Source: Todiramphus chloris collaris
Taxonomy: Eukaryota > Chordata > Aves > Coraciiformes > Alcedinidae
Assembly: GCA_025345505.1 (NCBI GenBank)
Contig: JANVCC010000183.1
Coordinates: 727,698 to 791,697, forward strand
DNA: 64,000 nucleotides
Direction of reading: 5' to 3'
Shown: positions 53,600 through 64,000 of the stretch, piece after piece
Layout: each line of letters starts with the position of its first letter
Position numbering within the stretch: position 1 is the stretch's first letter
Program-made: the position numbers and the translations under genes
Notes under the pieces: generated by a model
The model's database searches: none
The model's input: the letters and a program-made list of their open reading frames with translations, nothing else
What the model was told of the DNA's origin: nothing

Positions 53600-55680
53600 G
53601 CCATTAACTTTTGGTGGGTCTTTTTTTTGTGGTTTTATTTTTTTTTTAGTGGTTTTTAATTTATTTATTTATTTTATTATTGTTTTCTTATTTTTTAAAC
53701 CCCCAAAAAAAAAGTGTAATTGAATTTGACTGGAGAATGGGGTTGGTTCTGGCCAAAGGAAGTGAAGTTTGGTATTGTCGCTGATCTCCTTGAGCCAAAG
53801 GAGGAAGACAATGAGCTTTGATCTGCTGGGGGATCAGCTGAGCGCCCGAAAGCTGCTCGAGTGGCTTTTTATACCCAGATTTGGCTGCTCTGTGGCGAGA
53901 GGACTTTTTTTTTCTTTTCCCCCTGAAACATCTCAGTTTTTAATTCAGTGAGTGGGGCTCTTTTAGGAACAATATTCAGATGAACAGCCGACGGAAAGGT
54001 CACAAGTCACCAAGCTGTTCTCGATGACTTGGCTTTTCCAACTCACTGGTGGTTTTTTTTCTAGAGCTCATTTTGACAGATCAGTGAGAACTTCAGACCT
54101 TAAATATGTGGAGAATAAACCAAACCAACCAGCCCGATCCCAGACCCAGTGAGAAGCCACCAGATGGAAGATTTGAAGTCCCATCTCCCAGCCCCTCTAC
54201 CCGCCTCCTGTCCTGGGTCTTCTCCACCCTCTCACCCCTCACATCCATCTCTCCTCAGCAGCTTCTACTTTTAGGTAGGAAATGTCCCCGGTGCTGGAGC
54301 ATCCTCAGGAGATCAGGAGCCTGGAAGATGGTTTGCAGGGCTTCTGTGGGGACCTGTCACCTCAAGACCACAGCCTTTGGAGGGGTGAAAGTCCCTCTTG
54401 GTCAGGCTGAGCCTATTTGTGTCTCTGCCTGTAGATGTTCCTCACCAGCCTTCAGTCCTGGATGTGTCTGACCCTCCTCAGCCACCTGCCCGGTTGCAAA
54501 ACAAGCCAAGCCCTTTCAGTCTCCTGCCCATAAGTAGGTCTCCAACCTCCCTGGTGATCCCAGCTCCACTCCATGCTGTCCCTGCAGGGGACCAGGCTCA
54601 CCTCTCAGAGGTGAGCTCCATCCACCAACCTCCTTCCAGCACAACTCAGCAGCTCACACAAACCTCAGACTGGGACATCCTGGCCTTTCTCCATCTGCCC
54701 CAAGTCTGCAGGGATGGTCCAGAAGAGCAAAAAGTGGTCTGAAGGACCATGTGGCACTGCCATGCCTCCAGGTCCAGCTCCATCCCACTCAGGACACCTC
54801 ATGGGAGAGCAGTGGAATCAACAGCACAGATTTATTACAGCAGTTGGCTTCTTATTCCCTGGTGGTAGATGTTGCATCTTTGGGCTTTTCTGAGTTGGAT
54901 CTGGAGCATGGAGGTCTCTCCTGGCCTCGTCGGATGTGCTGAGCCGGGCTGGTTGTGACGGGAGGAGGTCTCAGGAGGTAGATGGGGTCTTTGGGTCAAT
55001 GCAGGCTGGAGACGAGCTCGGAACGGAGCTGGTGCTCCCTCACCATGGGCGTAAGGAAGGTGGACACAAGCTTTCTCCACCCTTGGGTTTTAGGAAGGGG
55101 TTGAACCCCTCATTTTTCTTGTGTTGTGGGGTCTTCCTCTCCTCTAACAGCGTAAAGAGCGACCGGGCGAGCTGCGTTCAACCCAAACCACCTCCCAGGG
55201 ACGCAACGACTCGCTCTCGGTGGGGCTGGGACGGGACGAACCTCACCCTGCGTGCAAACGCCCTACGGGGTCAGGGAAGCCGAGGAGGTGCCACCTCCAG
55301 CTCCACCCTCGCTCCGCTCATCGGTAAAACGGGGCCGCGGAGCTGCCCTTGGCCACGGCGAAGAGGTCCCAGTGCCACCAAGGGCGATGCTTTCGACGGC
55401 CGAGGACTCGGTTACGCCGCCGGTAATTCCGGGCACAAAAGAAAAGAACCAGAGGCTGTAAAATGGATGAAGAACAGCGGTGTGGTTTGGGGGTTTGGGG
55501 TTTTTTTTTTTGCCTTTATTCGTTGTTGGAAAGGACAAAAATAATCTCGATTTTTCTCCTGCGTGAAAAAAAGGAGGATAACGCTAATAAATCGAGAAGA
55601 TGAAAGGGAGCCCGGAATAGCCGCTGCCCCCGGGGGCTGGGGAAGCAGCTCGGCTTCGGCAGGTTTTTCTCGTTACAGCA
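53600..55680. other. CR1-free non-coding DNA upstream of TWIST3
   Basis: It begins with a T-rich stretch (53610-53700), then mixed DNA with CTTTGATCT (TCF/LEF-like) and CAGCTG near 53.82-53.84 kb. No supported ORF. Possible regulatory DNA. Confidence 0.4.
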
Positions 55681-55689
55681 GCGCTGGAG

Positions 55690-55960
55690 TGGAAACATCT
55701 GCGTGTGGCGCGAATAAAAATGCGAAGCATCCGCCCCGTAGCGTGCGGTTACCGTGGCAACCGGGGGGGGGGGGGGGGTGTAGGGGGTGTGCGCGGGGAC
55801 GACGCACGCCGAGGATGGGGCGAGGGGCTCCGGGTGGAACAGGCGGCGCGGGGGCCCTTTGATCGGCGCGCCCGCGGCGTTGATTGATGGCCCCGCGCTT
55901 CATCTCCTTGTCAACGTGACCGAGCGTTCCTGGAACGCGCCGAACTTGTTAAGAACTAAA
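55690..55960. promoter_or_regulatory. CpG island with RFX X-box, TCF/LEF and PBX-type motifs
   Basis: A compact CpG-rich element about 4 kb upstream of TWIST3. It has a perfect X-box GTTACCGTGGCAAC (55748-55761), CCTTTGATC (TCF/LEF, 55856-55864) and TGATTGATGG (PBX-HOX type, 55881-55890), next to a run of 16 G. No ORF. Enhancer or promoter; the target is unknown. Confidence 0.45.
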
Positions 55961-56544
55961 AGACGGGGTTTCCACCGCCACCCCTCCCCACCCTGACAAT
56001 GCAACTGGAGTCACTGGCGGTCCGGCCAGTGGTGTTACTGGTCAGACTGGGGGTAAGTCGTGGTGCTTTTCTGCGACGGGGTGGTGGGATGAGCTGCGGC
56101 GCCGGGGGGTTGAGGGATGGATGGACATCCCAAGAGCCGCCCGCTGATGCCAACCCCCGCCCAGCGTGGCCGACCAGCCCCTTCCAGTTCATTTTCACAT
56201 GTGAAAGTTGGGTTCCCTCCCCTCCCCCCCGATTTCTACCCCATCTGTTTCCATCTGGCCATGTTCTGGGTCCTGCTGCCAAGAGCCTCTTCGCTCTCCT
56301 CACACCTCCCAGCAAAGCAGCCCCTGGCCCAGGGCTCGAGGGGATGCAGAGTGCGATGAGCTCACACATGGGGCACGGCGGCCGAGCCGAGCCCTTCTCT
56401 GCCCACCGCTGCCAACGGAGCCAGTGCCGCCCGCGACATCGCTCCACCCTTGAATATGCATCAGTCCCAGGCAGGGCTGGGATGGATCAACGCCCCCAGG
56501 ATCTGCTTTCCTGCTGGTCACCATGCACAGTGGATCTTCTGCTT

Positions 56545-56600
56545 TACAATTACAGAAGCGTTCGGGTTGGGAAAGACCTTTAAGGTCTTGAATTTCCACC
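56545..56600 (-). mobile_element. Short CR1 3' fragment
   Basis: cgggttgggaaagaccttta matches the CR1 terminal region. Confidence 0.7.
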
Positions 56601-56609
56601 TCCCTACAT

Positions 56610-58840
56610 TGAATCTTTTTACTTTCTCCTTGGACCCTTCCTACCTGGAGCCTTCTTACCTTCTACCTTCCACTTCCCTACCTTGGTTCTTCCTATCTTC
56701 CACCTTCCTACTTTTCACCTTGAGCTACACCTTCCCAGTGCTCAGCTGGGTCCGAGTTAGCACCAGTAACCCAAGGACGGCCGGTCAGTGACTCACTGTC
56801 ACATGGAGCAAGGATCCCGACGGCTGTGGCTGGGTTAGCAGGAAGCGTCTTCCCATCCCGCTGCGCATCAGCTCAGCTACGCCTGCGGTGAGTCACTTCC
56901 AGCCATGAGATCCCACAGGCCTGTGGGAAGGGAAACCAAAGGGTTGTCTTCTGCTCCTGGGGAGTTTCAGGGTTTAATCCCCTCTGGGTGTGCAAATGGC
57001 ACCTCACCCCCTCCCTGCAAAGACATCGAAGCCCCAGAAGGGTGGGAGCTCAGCAGGTCGTTCCTGCCTAAGCCACCTTTGCTGTCCCCGTGGCACAGGC
57101 TTGGGCATCCCCACCGAGGCCAAAGCCCCTCCCAGGGCCAAGGTGACATCTCTGCCTCCAGACCAAACAGCTCCAAAACCTTTTCAGATGCCCGGGGAAG
57201 AGACTTTGCAGAAGTTCAAAACCACCCGTGGGACAGCACGTGCCCCAGTCCCCCAAGCCCATGGCTCTTCACGACCATCCGGGGTGAAGAGGGTTTGCAA
57301 GACCCCCTCCAGTTGCCCCATTGGGGCATCTCCCAAAGCCAAGAACACTTCTCCCGTGCTGCTTTCCACCCTCTCCTCCCTCCTGGTCCCAGAGCTGACA
57401 CCACTCCCAGCCCCAGCAGCACATGTGGGAGGACCCTGCGAGGAGGCTTCAAAGCCCTGTCTGGGGAGAGACGAAAGGCCGGTTAAAGTCCTGGCTGGAG
57501 ATGAAAGGAAACTCTCCCTCCGCGGCTGGAACGAGTTGCTGGTGCTTTGGAGTCGGGTTTGAGGCCCATTTCCTGAGCACCAGTGGCAGGAGCTCTCGTT
57601 CGCGGGGGGACTTTGCCACGGGAGCAGATGTCCCCATCACCCCCGGACCTCCCCGTCACCGAGGACACCGGGAGGGGTGGCCGGGATGCTCCAGCAGCCC
57701 AGGATGGTGCTCCCATCCTCTCCAGCTCTCCAGCCTCCCAGCACCGCTCAGTGGGACCTCGGGGGTGACGCAGCCACGGGCGAGGATGGGTTTGTCCAGG
57801 AGGACAGGCTGTCCAGGAGGACGGGGTGAGGAGAAAGGGGAGAAGTCGGCTCTGGTCGGCGCAGATACGGAGCCCGGGGCTGAGGAGCGGTTCCCCGGGC
57901 GGATGCGAGCGACAGATTTTACTCATTTTGTCAAAGGAAATTCTATTCCGATTAAACCCCCGTTTGATCTCGATGGAGAAGGGAGGGGGTGGGGTGGGAT
58001 TGGGTTTCTCTCCGGTTGTTGGGCTTTATTGGGCTGATCTATCAGCTAAAACGCTTCCAAGGAAGATCTGAAGGAGGGAAAGGCGAGGGCAGGGGCTGTG
58101 AAAGCTGGAGGTGACTTCAGGGGGAGGAGGGATGGAGGAGGACGGGATCAAACCGCTCATCCAGGGCCACGCGGGCTGCAGAGCCAGGTGCTCTGGTAGA
58201 CACCCACACCCCGGGGCTGGTCCCTCTGCTCCCACCCTGTGTGGGGATGGGGTTACCCAGTGTCCAACCCAGCTGATCCCATCCCACCGAGCAAACCTGG
58301 TGGGAAAGCAAGCAAAAAAAACCCCCCCGTGTTTGGAAAGGAGGAGCACGAGTTGGTCTGGTGGGACTCAGGGTGCCCATCCCACATCCCAAACCAACCT
58401 CACCTTCCATGCAGCAGGGAGACAGGGGAGAAATGTCTAATTTTTGGAAGGTTGATCTCCAGCTTTGGATCCCTCGGCTTCAGGACGGAGCCACCAACTC
58501 GCCAGATTCTTCAATCTAATTCTTCCCAGAATCATTTCTCCCCCACAAGGCTTTTAAACCACTGAGCTGTGTCGAGGAGCTGCGGGCCAAGAGACATGTC
58601 CTGGCACGGCACTGCCTCAACACGATGTTTCCAGCCACATCAACACGGCGTAAACAGGCTCTGGTGGAAGATCTCACAGCCCGAGCGCTGGCAGGAGGAG
58701 GGGACAGGCGCCCGTTTCCCCGTCCTCTGATTATTTGGGTTCATTCGTGGCTTTTTAGCCTTTTTCCTCACTTCTTTCCTCTTTCACTGCTGGTTTAGGA
58801 GGAGGATAAGCAATGACCCCGCTGTGAAAAGCTGCTGCAG
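56610..58840. other. Non-coding DNA, no repeat recognised
   Basis: It starts with a C/T-rich block of degenerate ttctacctt units (56610-56730). The rest is unique sequence without a supportable ORF. Confidence 0.5.
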
Positions 58841-58857
58841 GCCCAGGTCAGCTCTAC

Positions 58858-58950
58858 GCTCAACCTCCAGCCAGCTCCAAGCTCAACCTCCAGCCAGCTC
58901 CAAGCTCAACCTCCAGCCAGCTCCAAGCTCAACCTCCAGCCAGCTCCGAG
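58858..58950. repeat. 23-bp minisatellite, 4 copies
   Basis: Near-perfect copies of gctcaacctccagccagctc plus caa. Confidence 0.93.
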
Positions 58951-59177
58951 CTCCAGCTCCCGCGGTGGTGCTGGGACCAGGAGATAACCTCTTTGTGAAG
59001 CTGTGGTTTGGCTCCTCTCAGCCGCCAGATCGTTGCTCTCCATCAATATTGTCTCAAAGGCTCTTCCTAGATCTTCCCAGCTTTTCAACCCGGCAATTTG
59101 CAGCCTCCTCGTTAACTATTGGAACCATCTTGAACCATTTTACTCACTTGGTTGATCTCCAAACTGAAAAAGATGTC

Positions 59178-59187
59178 CTAAAAATAA
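59178..59187 (+). promoter_or_regulatory. MEF2 consensus
   Basis: CTAAAAATAA, a perfect YTAWWWWTAR, in an AT-richer 300-base patch 7.5 kb upstream of TWIST3. Confidence 0.2.
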
Positions 59188-60327
59188 CTATTCCCAGTTC
59201 TGTGTGTGCTACTCAACCCCCCCCCATCCTTCAAACCACGGCTCCCTCCCAGCTCCGGCTGCACTTCAGTTGGCTTCTCCCAACCCTAACTCAGCACACT
59301 TGGGGGCTTTGAATCCCACTGCTCGTTTTCACCAAACCCCACCTCTTTCTGCTGGTTTGGGAGCAGCATGAGGCAGGACCACGAATTCCCTTTGGGAAGA
59401 GCATCAGCCTGGCAGGACAGCGCTGAAGATGATGACCAGGAGGATCTGGTCTGGGCTCACCCACCCAGCTTGAGATGTGGCATCTGGGAGCAAGGAGAAA
59501 TCTCTGGAGTTACTTGCTGTGGCAAAGAGGTCCCATCCTGTGCTCCCCTTGAGCAGGTTGTCCTGTCCTCTCCATCCCATGGCGCTGGACACGGGGACTT
59601 GTCCCTGCCACGAGGAGGTTTCCAGCCCAAAGGCCACCAGCAGGTCCCTTCCAGCCTCATTTTAGGCTTTTCACCCATACTGGCCGTGCCAAACGTCCAA
59701 GGTCACCCCACCTCACCACGTCCACCGCTACCCTCTCCCCATCACGCCCAGCACCATTCTGTGCCCAGGGCTACCCCACACCAGCCACATCCAAGCTCTA
59801 CTGACCCCAGCCCCTCCTTGGTGGCCAAAGCCACCCCACACCTCGCTCCAGCCACCCCGTGACAGGGCAAAGCTGTGGGCAGGACATGGGACGTCGCGTG
59901 CAAGGGCTGCGCTTATCCAAGCGCTCTCTGGGGGGGTTCTTCCCTTTTTTTGCTTCTTTCTTTTATATATATATTTTTTTTATTATTATTTTTTCTTTTT
60001 ACGAGCAACAGCCAGTAAACAAAGAGCAAATATGTGCTGAGTCGGCTCCTTCCTGGCTCTGCACCAAGGGCTGGAGCAGCACATGGAGCATCTGGGCAGA
60101 TCTTCACAGCAGGGCTCTTCTCAGCGCCCACCCCACCAGGGGCTGGGTCCTGCAAGCAGGGCTTTGGCCGAGTGGCAGGATGAGACCCACCGTGGCACCG
60201 TCAGGATGGGTGGGTGGGTATCCCCAAGGGAACAGGGACCTACTGCCCGGGCAGACCTTGCACCCTCCTGTCTGGAGGAGATCAACCCTACATGGCCGGT
60301 CCACTCGGCACCATCCGTGGCCACCTC

Positions 60328-60470
60328 AAGAATCATGGAAGCATTTTGGTTGGGAAGAGACCTTGAAGCTCATCGAGTCCAAATGTTGCCCCAGCTCCAC
60401 CGGGGCACCACTAAACCATGTCCCTCAGCACCACATCTCCACTTTGACCTGGCTGCACAGAGCCCCGTGT
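60328..60470 (-). mobile_element. CR1 LINE fragment (older)
   Basis: Antisense: ttttggttgggaagagacct, then the accactaaaccatgtccctc block. Confidence 0.9.
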
Positions 60471-60479
60471 CTCCGAGCA

Positions 60480-62080
60480 GCTGGGCACCCTTTGCACATC
60501 CCCAGAGGACACGCAACCAAGATTCCCGGACCCAACACGCCGAGGACAGCGTCACCTCGGCCGGCAGGCACCGAGCAGCCTTCTCCACCCAAACCCACCT
60601 TAGAAGGTCCACGTTGAGCAGCTCCGGCGAGGCTCAACCGTTTGAGGCCTCCCCGTCTGGCCGGGGCCGCGGCGCTCGAAGCCTTTGAAAAGCCGCTTCC
60701 GCCCTCCCCACATCTTGACAGCAGATTGCAGAAATGCAAAAAACCTGTTGTTTTTCTTAACGTCGCTTTGAAGGGCTTCAAGAGCTGCTCGAGGCAGGAA
60801 GGTGGGATCAGGGCCACCGAGGCGGGCACGCAACAGCCCCGGACAGCAGGGCCCAGCGAGCTGTCGGAGCCCGGCATCGGTGGGGGTGACGACGGGGGTG
60901 GAGGTGGAGCTGAGCTTCACGGCGGGTTCCTTCCAGCGCTGAAGGTCTTCGGCAAGCCCCGACGCGTGCCAAATCCTGCAGATGCTGCCCGGTTTCTGAG
61001 GAGTTCCTTATGCGGCCAAGCGCCGGGTGATGCGAACGCTGCTGCTGCTCTTCCAGCTGAGTGAGAAGTGGGCAACTCCAGGAGAAGGGTCCCTTTGAGT
61101 GGGAAAACCTGGCCTAGCCTGAGAACACCATGACTTTGGGGAGCTTGCGGGTGGAGAAGGGCTCTCATGAGGAAAGGGTGGACTCCAGGCTGCTCAGGGG
61201 GTTGATCTGGGTCTTTAGAGCCACACGGACCCTCTGCTCCTCTGGTGTCCCAGCACTAGAGGCAGGAGAACATAGTGTGGGCTGGGGTGCCACCAAGGGC
61301 TGGAAACCTTTCCCCGGGGGAGGAGAAGGCTTTTCTCCTCCTGACCAGGGCAGTCAAGGGCTCCTCCACCCTTCCTCTGGACAGTGTCTGGATCCACCAA
61401 GCTGCAGAACCCACCTCGTAGCACGGGACACTGGAACTGCACCTGAGCTCAGCCCCTGGACCTGACACGGGGAACGGGGCTGGTGGGACAAGTCCCTTCC
61501 ACGCTTGCCCTGGGCAGGGCTCACGTGGTGTCCCTGGGCACATGTGCCACGGCGTTGTCACCTCCCCGTCGCCAGCAGAGACTTGGTGGCTCCTCAGCAG
61601 AACGAAACCAGCTGGGATTTCAGCAAGAAGGAGCTGGGAGCGGTGCCAGGAGCGACCTCCCGGTACAGGAGGAGCTCCCAGAGCTCTCTGCCAGAGCTCA
61701 GTGAGGGAAGGAGAGCCCCAAAATGTCCCGTGGTGGTTGCCAGCCGCAGAGCATCGCCCCACCAGACCCTCCCGCCACCCTGGGATGTAGCTGTGAAACT
61801 AGGACCTCTGCAGACCTCAGCCTGTCAGGAAACAGGGGGTATCGGCCAGGTTGGTGGGGTCCTCCCATGGGAGCTGGTGGTCCCCAGAGGGGTCCAGCCT
61901 TGTCCCCCCCACTGCAACACCAAGGAGACCTTCAAGTGGACACACGTCCTCGTGATGCGGGTGTCACGGGGATGAAGAACTTGCTGCTGTGGGGTGGGGG
62001 GGCCAAGCTCGCCCCCAGCCACGGCCAGGCCACTGCTGCCCTCCGCTGGCCACTGCCCACCCTGCACCCATGGGTGCTCC
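60480..62080. other. Non-coding DNA
   Basis: No recognisable gene or repeat. GC-rich with many spurious short ORFs. Confidence 0.5.
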
Positions 62081-62084
62081 CAGC

Positions 62085-62250
62085 CCCATCCCAGGCTGCC
62101 CAGGGCAGGGGGGGAGTCCCCGTGATCCCTGGAGGGGTTTCCAAGCCCCCCGTGGAGCTGTGGTGCTGAGGGACAGGGGTCAGTGGTGCCCTGGCAGTGC
62201 TGGGGCAACGCTTGGACTCCACGAGCTCCAAGGTCTCTGCCACCCAGACC
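62085..62250 (+). mobile_element. CR1 LINE fragment
   Basis: Sense 3' part of the young subfamily: ggggtttccaagccccccgt, gcaacgcttggactccacga. Confidence 0.9.
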
Positions 62251-62699
62251 CAGTCCATGATCTCCCACATCCCTCCTTCCCACACCAAAAGCTGCTGACT
62301 CTGGGGTGGGGGGTCCCCTCCTGCCTCCTTCCTGGAGAAGACCTCTCACTCTCACCTCTGGCCCCAGAAGCCCTCAGCAAAGCCACTCCCAGTCCCTTTG
62401 GGCTGGGGCCAGCAGCGGTGGTGGGACCGGTGCCACCAAGGCAGAGGCGGGAGGAGACCCGCTGCGAGGTGAGCTTTGGAGAGGAGGCATCTCCAGCAGC
62501 CCCAGCCCAGGACGGGTCGGGGCCTCGCAGCCACCCCTGTGCCGGGTGCTCGGTGGGAAGAGCGGGGCAGAGGTTCTCACCAAACTTCCAGGTGACCTCC
62601 AGCACCGACACCTCGCACATCCCCTCCCTGCTCAGCGTCCAAAACCCCCCTCCTCCTGCCCAAACCCCTGCAAGAAAGAGGAGGGGCAGGATGCCCATC

Positions 62700-62815
62700 T
62701 CGTGGCATCCCAGACTGGCTTGGGTGGGAAGGGACCTTCCGAGGCCACCCGGTCCCTGCAGGGAGCAGGGACATCTCCACCGGAGCAGGTTCCTCAGAGC
62801 CTCACCTGGGGTGGT
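62700..62815 (-). mobile_element. CR1 LINE 3' fragment
   Basis: Antisense: cttgggtgggaagggacctt, then gcagggagcagggacatctc. Confidence 0.85.
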
Positions 62816-63039
62816 CCCCACCTTGGGCAACATCATCTCTGGCTCCAGACGCAGAGGGCGGTGGGAAGGGACAGAGCACGACGGGCTGGGGCTCCGCATC
62901 ACCCCGAAAAGCCGCGTTGTCCGTGCAATCCCCACCCCATCCCTTACCCCAGCGCGTGACGCTCCTGCCCGTCGTCACCTCGGGAGGCAGGAGGGTGGAA
63001 TTCCCCAAGGAGACAGGGCAAGAACCACCCGAGACGCTG

Positions 63040-63700
63040 GTCTGGTGAGAAAGGCGAGTGTATTTCTGCTCTCGCCGTGGGGAGTTACGGCGCGGCCCGT
63101 ACGCTGGGGGGGGGGGACACCGGGGAACACACAGAGGGGACCCCACCGGCAGCCAACGGGGCCTGCCATGGGGGCCCAACCTCACACCGAGCGTGCAAAC
63201 GAAGCGTAAACGAGGTAAAAATAGATAAATTCTCTATTTACAGACTTGCCTTTTGAAAAGCTGAGGCGGGAGTAGAAATTCCAGCGTTAAAACGTGGCAG
63301 GGAAAAGGTTGGGGGGGGGGACACACACGCTCCGTGAGGTGCTCGTGGGGAACTTGACAGAGACTAAAATCAACCTTAAAATACCCCGGGAGAAGCTGAC
63401 GGGGCGTTGGGCCAAGAGAAGAGCCCCCGTGTGATGCCAGGGGGTCGGGACAGGAAGGGATGGGCATTTGGTGCCACAGAAGGACAACGTTTTGCTGCCA
63501 GGCAATGTTTTTTCGGCCGGCCCGTGTGGCATCGGGACTCCCGGTTCTAACTTCGCTGTAGCATCAACCCCAAGATGTTTCTCCATCTGCCTGAGGGTGT
63601 TCCTGCCCAAAAAAACCCAGGGATACTGCCACCAGGAGCTGCCCACGTCCCCCGGTGAGTCAACGCCCGCCCGGACCGCTCGCCGCTGGCGCAGACGGAG
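63040..63700 (-). other. Repeat-free stretch, possible 3'UTR of a minus-strand gene
   Basis: CR1-free, with a variant poly(A)-like AATACA on the - strand near 63060 and AT-rich patches, but no ORF. If mammalian gene order holds, the next gene convergent with HDAC7 would be SLC48A1. This is a guess from synteny; no coding evidence is in the window. Confidence 0.15.
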
Positions 63701-63844
63701 CCTGGGAGCGTGGAGAGGGATTCAGGCACCACCGGGATGAGACACGGAAAGGGCCGTTCCCAGAGGGTCCCCAAAGCAAAAGCAAAGTGGGAGCTGGCAG
63801 CAGAGACCTCAGGAAGCTGCCTGTAGAGACATCTCTGAGATTGT

Positions 63845-64000
63845 CTTCTTCTCCTCAATCCCACCCTGTCTCCTCAATCCCACCCCATCTCCTCAATCCC
63901 ACCCAGTCTTCTCCTCAATCCCACCCCATCTCCTCAATCCCACCCTGTTTTCTCCTCAATCCCACTCCGTCTTCTCCTCAATCCCACTCCGTCTTCTCCT
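63845..64000. repeat. Minisatellite (CTCCTCAATCCCACCC)n at window end
   Basis: About eight copies of 17-23-base units (tctcctcaatcccacyc plus a spacer), running off the window edge. Confidence 0.93.

Noticed and set aside
1-64000. CRISPR array, operon, phage or bacterial systems
   Set aside because: Spliced genes, CR1 LINEs, CpG islands and poly(A) signals show vertebrate nuclear DNA; the tandem repeats lack the direct-repeat/unique-spacer pattern of CRISPR.

Overview
The window looks like avian genomic DNA. It is GC-rich, carries at least 27 truncated CR1 LINE fragments (the dominant retrotransposon of birds and other sauropsids), and has compact introns and many short minisatellites. That fits a gene-rich bird microchromosome. 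The species cannot be named from sequence alone, and a non-avian sauropsid cannot be excluded.

Two protein-coding genes can be supported, and they point at each other. HDAC7, a class IIa histone deacetylase, lies on the + strand. Its 24 coding exons run from about 29.1 to 42.5 kb, every junction is GT-AG, and the phases close into a 987-residue protein. It has the CtBP motif, MEF2-binding helix, four 14-3-3 serines, zinc-binding deacetylase domain with the class IIa histidine, and C-terminal export signal. Its 3'UTR runs to a poly(A) signal at 43.91 kb. A single-exon bHLH gene of the TWIST family lies on the - strand at 51.15-51.64 kb. It is best read as TWIST3, the paralogue known from fish and absent from mammals. 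TWIST1 sits beside HDAC9 and TWIST2 beside HDAC4, both tail-to-tail, so HDAC7-TWIST3 is the third copy of an ancient HDAC-TWIST pair and is the most interesting result here.

Layout: 0-29 kb holds no recognisable coding exon. It contains a TATA-plus-CpG promoter candidate (0.3-0.66 kb), a second CpG island followed by a possible two-exon RNA gene (3.8-5.3 kb), several more CpG-rich blocks and scattered CR1. These are candidates for HDAC7 upstream promoters or 5' exons. 29.1-43.9 kb is HDAC7, with CR1 copies in many introns, including an inverted pair around exons 9-12 and a possible intronic poly(A) exon in intron 14. 43.9-51.1 kb is the convergent intergenic space and may contain a 3'UTR exon of the TWIST gene near 44.6-44.9 kb. 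51.0-52.0 kb is the TWIST3 CpG island. 52-64 kb is non-coding, with a long ATCC microsatellite, a CpG island carrying RFX, TCF/LEF and PBX-type motifs (55.7-55.9 kb), more CR1 and a terminal minisatellite.

The two genes share known biology. Class IIa HDACs repress MEF2-driven programmes, and TWIST proteins repress mesodermal differentiation partly through MEF2 and E-proteins. Whether they share cis-regulation here is inference only.
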